NCBI GenBank assembly: GCA_017308345.1
Contig: JAFKFE010000369.1
Span: forward strand, 1-6,328
Length of the DNA: 6,328 nt
Origin: Alphaproteobacteria bacterium
Lineage (GTDB): Bacteria; Pseudomonadota; Alphaproteobacteria; Rhizobiales; Rhizobiaceae
Direction: 5' to 3'
Shown here: positions 6,223 to 6,328 of the stretch, in pieces
Layout of the letters: each line of letters starts with the position of its first letter
How positions within the stretch are numbered: position 1 is the first letter of the stretch
The notes under the pieces: generated by a model
The model's database searches: none
Told to the model about the DNA's origin: nothing
Seen by the model: the letters and a program-made list of their open reading frames with translations, nothing else
Translations under genes and position numbers: made by a program

Positions 6223-6245
6223 TTGCATTGCACAATTTGCATTGC
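6223..6245. repeat. Short direct repeat TTGCATTGC
   Basis: TTGCATTGC occurs at 6223-6231 and again at 6237-6245, offset by 14 bases. It lies in AT-rich DNA about 110-130 bases upstream of the DUF2157 start. Paired half-sites at this spacing can bind a regulator, but no family is recognised. Confidence 0.4.
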
Positions 6246-6251
6246 TGCCAT

Positions 6252-6281
6252 GCGACAATGGCACTTTTAAACCGATATGAT
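6252..6281 (+). promoter_or_regulatory. Possible promoter reading out of the window
   Basis: TATGAT at 6276-6281 is a good -10 hexamer. GCGACA at 6252-6257 gives a 4-of-6 -35 match with an 18-base spacer. Transcription would begin near 6288 and run right, out of the window, immediately before the palindrome at 6292-6313. It is supported only by the hexamers and the divergent layout. Confidence 0.35.
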
Positions 6282-6291
6282 TCAACCTAAA

Positions 6292-6313
6292 TTCCGTTCG
6301 TACACAAACGGAA
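6292..6313. promoter_or_regulatory. Operator-like 22-base palindrome
   Basis: TTCCGTT (6292-6298) and AACGGAA (6307-6313) are perfect inverted arms. The symmetry continues inward with one mismatched pair (C6299/A6306) and then GT/AC around the centre, so nearly all 22 bases are symmetric. Size and form fit the operator of a dimeric repressor such as a TetR-family protein. It lies just after the possible start site of a rightward promoter, a usual place for repression. An overlapping short repeat, CGGA-AAAG-TCCG (6309-6320), offers another pairing. Confidence 0.45.
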
Positions 6314-6328
6314 AAGTCCGAACTAAAG

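Noticed and set aside
6228..6245. Possible sigma-54 promoter (TTGCAC followed by TTGCA)
   Set aside because: The distance between the two elements is too short for the -24/-12 arrangement.

Overview
The window is GC-rich chromosomal DNA. Its codon use, short CTTGAC-like promoter signals and trigger factor with a long Lys/Ala/Glu tail point to an alphaproteobacterium of the Rhizobiales, most like Mesorhizobium and its relatives. That placement comes from remembered family features, not from a database search. Nothing in the window looks like a phage, transposon, insertion sequence or CRISPR array.

Left part (1-1621, + strand): the last 99 residues of an RbsC-type ABC transporter permease, then, 2 bases after its stop, a complete M20-family metallo-amidohydrolase of the ArgE/DapE deacylase type. 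The pair looks like the end of an uptake-and-catabolism operon in which an imported N-acylated or amide compound is hydrolysed. The substrate cannot be read from this window.

Middle part (1654-3872, - strand): a small exported protein with two cysteines that resembles the VasI/EvfG family, converging on the M20 gene. Upstream of it lies tig (trigger factor, the ribosome-bound chaperone), which ends in a clear intrinsic terminator at 2309-2334. A 343-base intergenic region (3873-4215) separates tig from a divergently oriented tRNA-Leu(UAG) gene. It contains two inverted repeats.

Right part (4216-6328): tRNA-Leu(UAG) on the + strand with encoded CCA, followed by a nested hairpin of about 57 bases. 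Then come two - strand genes coupled by an ATGA overlap: a DUF2157 polytopic membrane protein and a GDYXXLXY-family membrane-anchored protein. The two families are known to occur together and have no established function. The last 150 bases are AT-rich, with a direct repeat, a possible outward promoter and a 22-base operator-like palindrome, probably the control region of a divergent gene beyond the window.

Most of the window is ordinary housekeeping and metabolic sequence. The best candidates for something undescribed are the DUF2157/GDYXXLXY pair, the orphan VasI-like exported protein and the structured elements around the tRNA and at the right edge.
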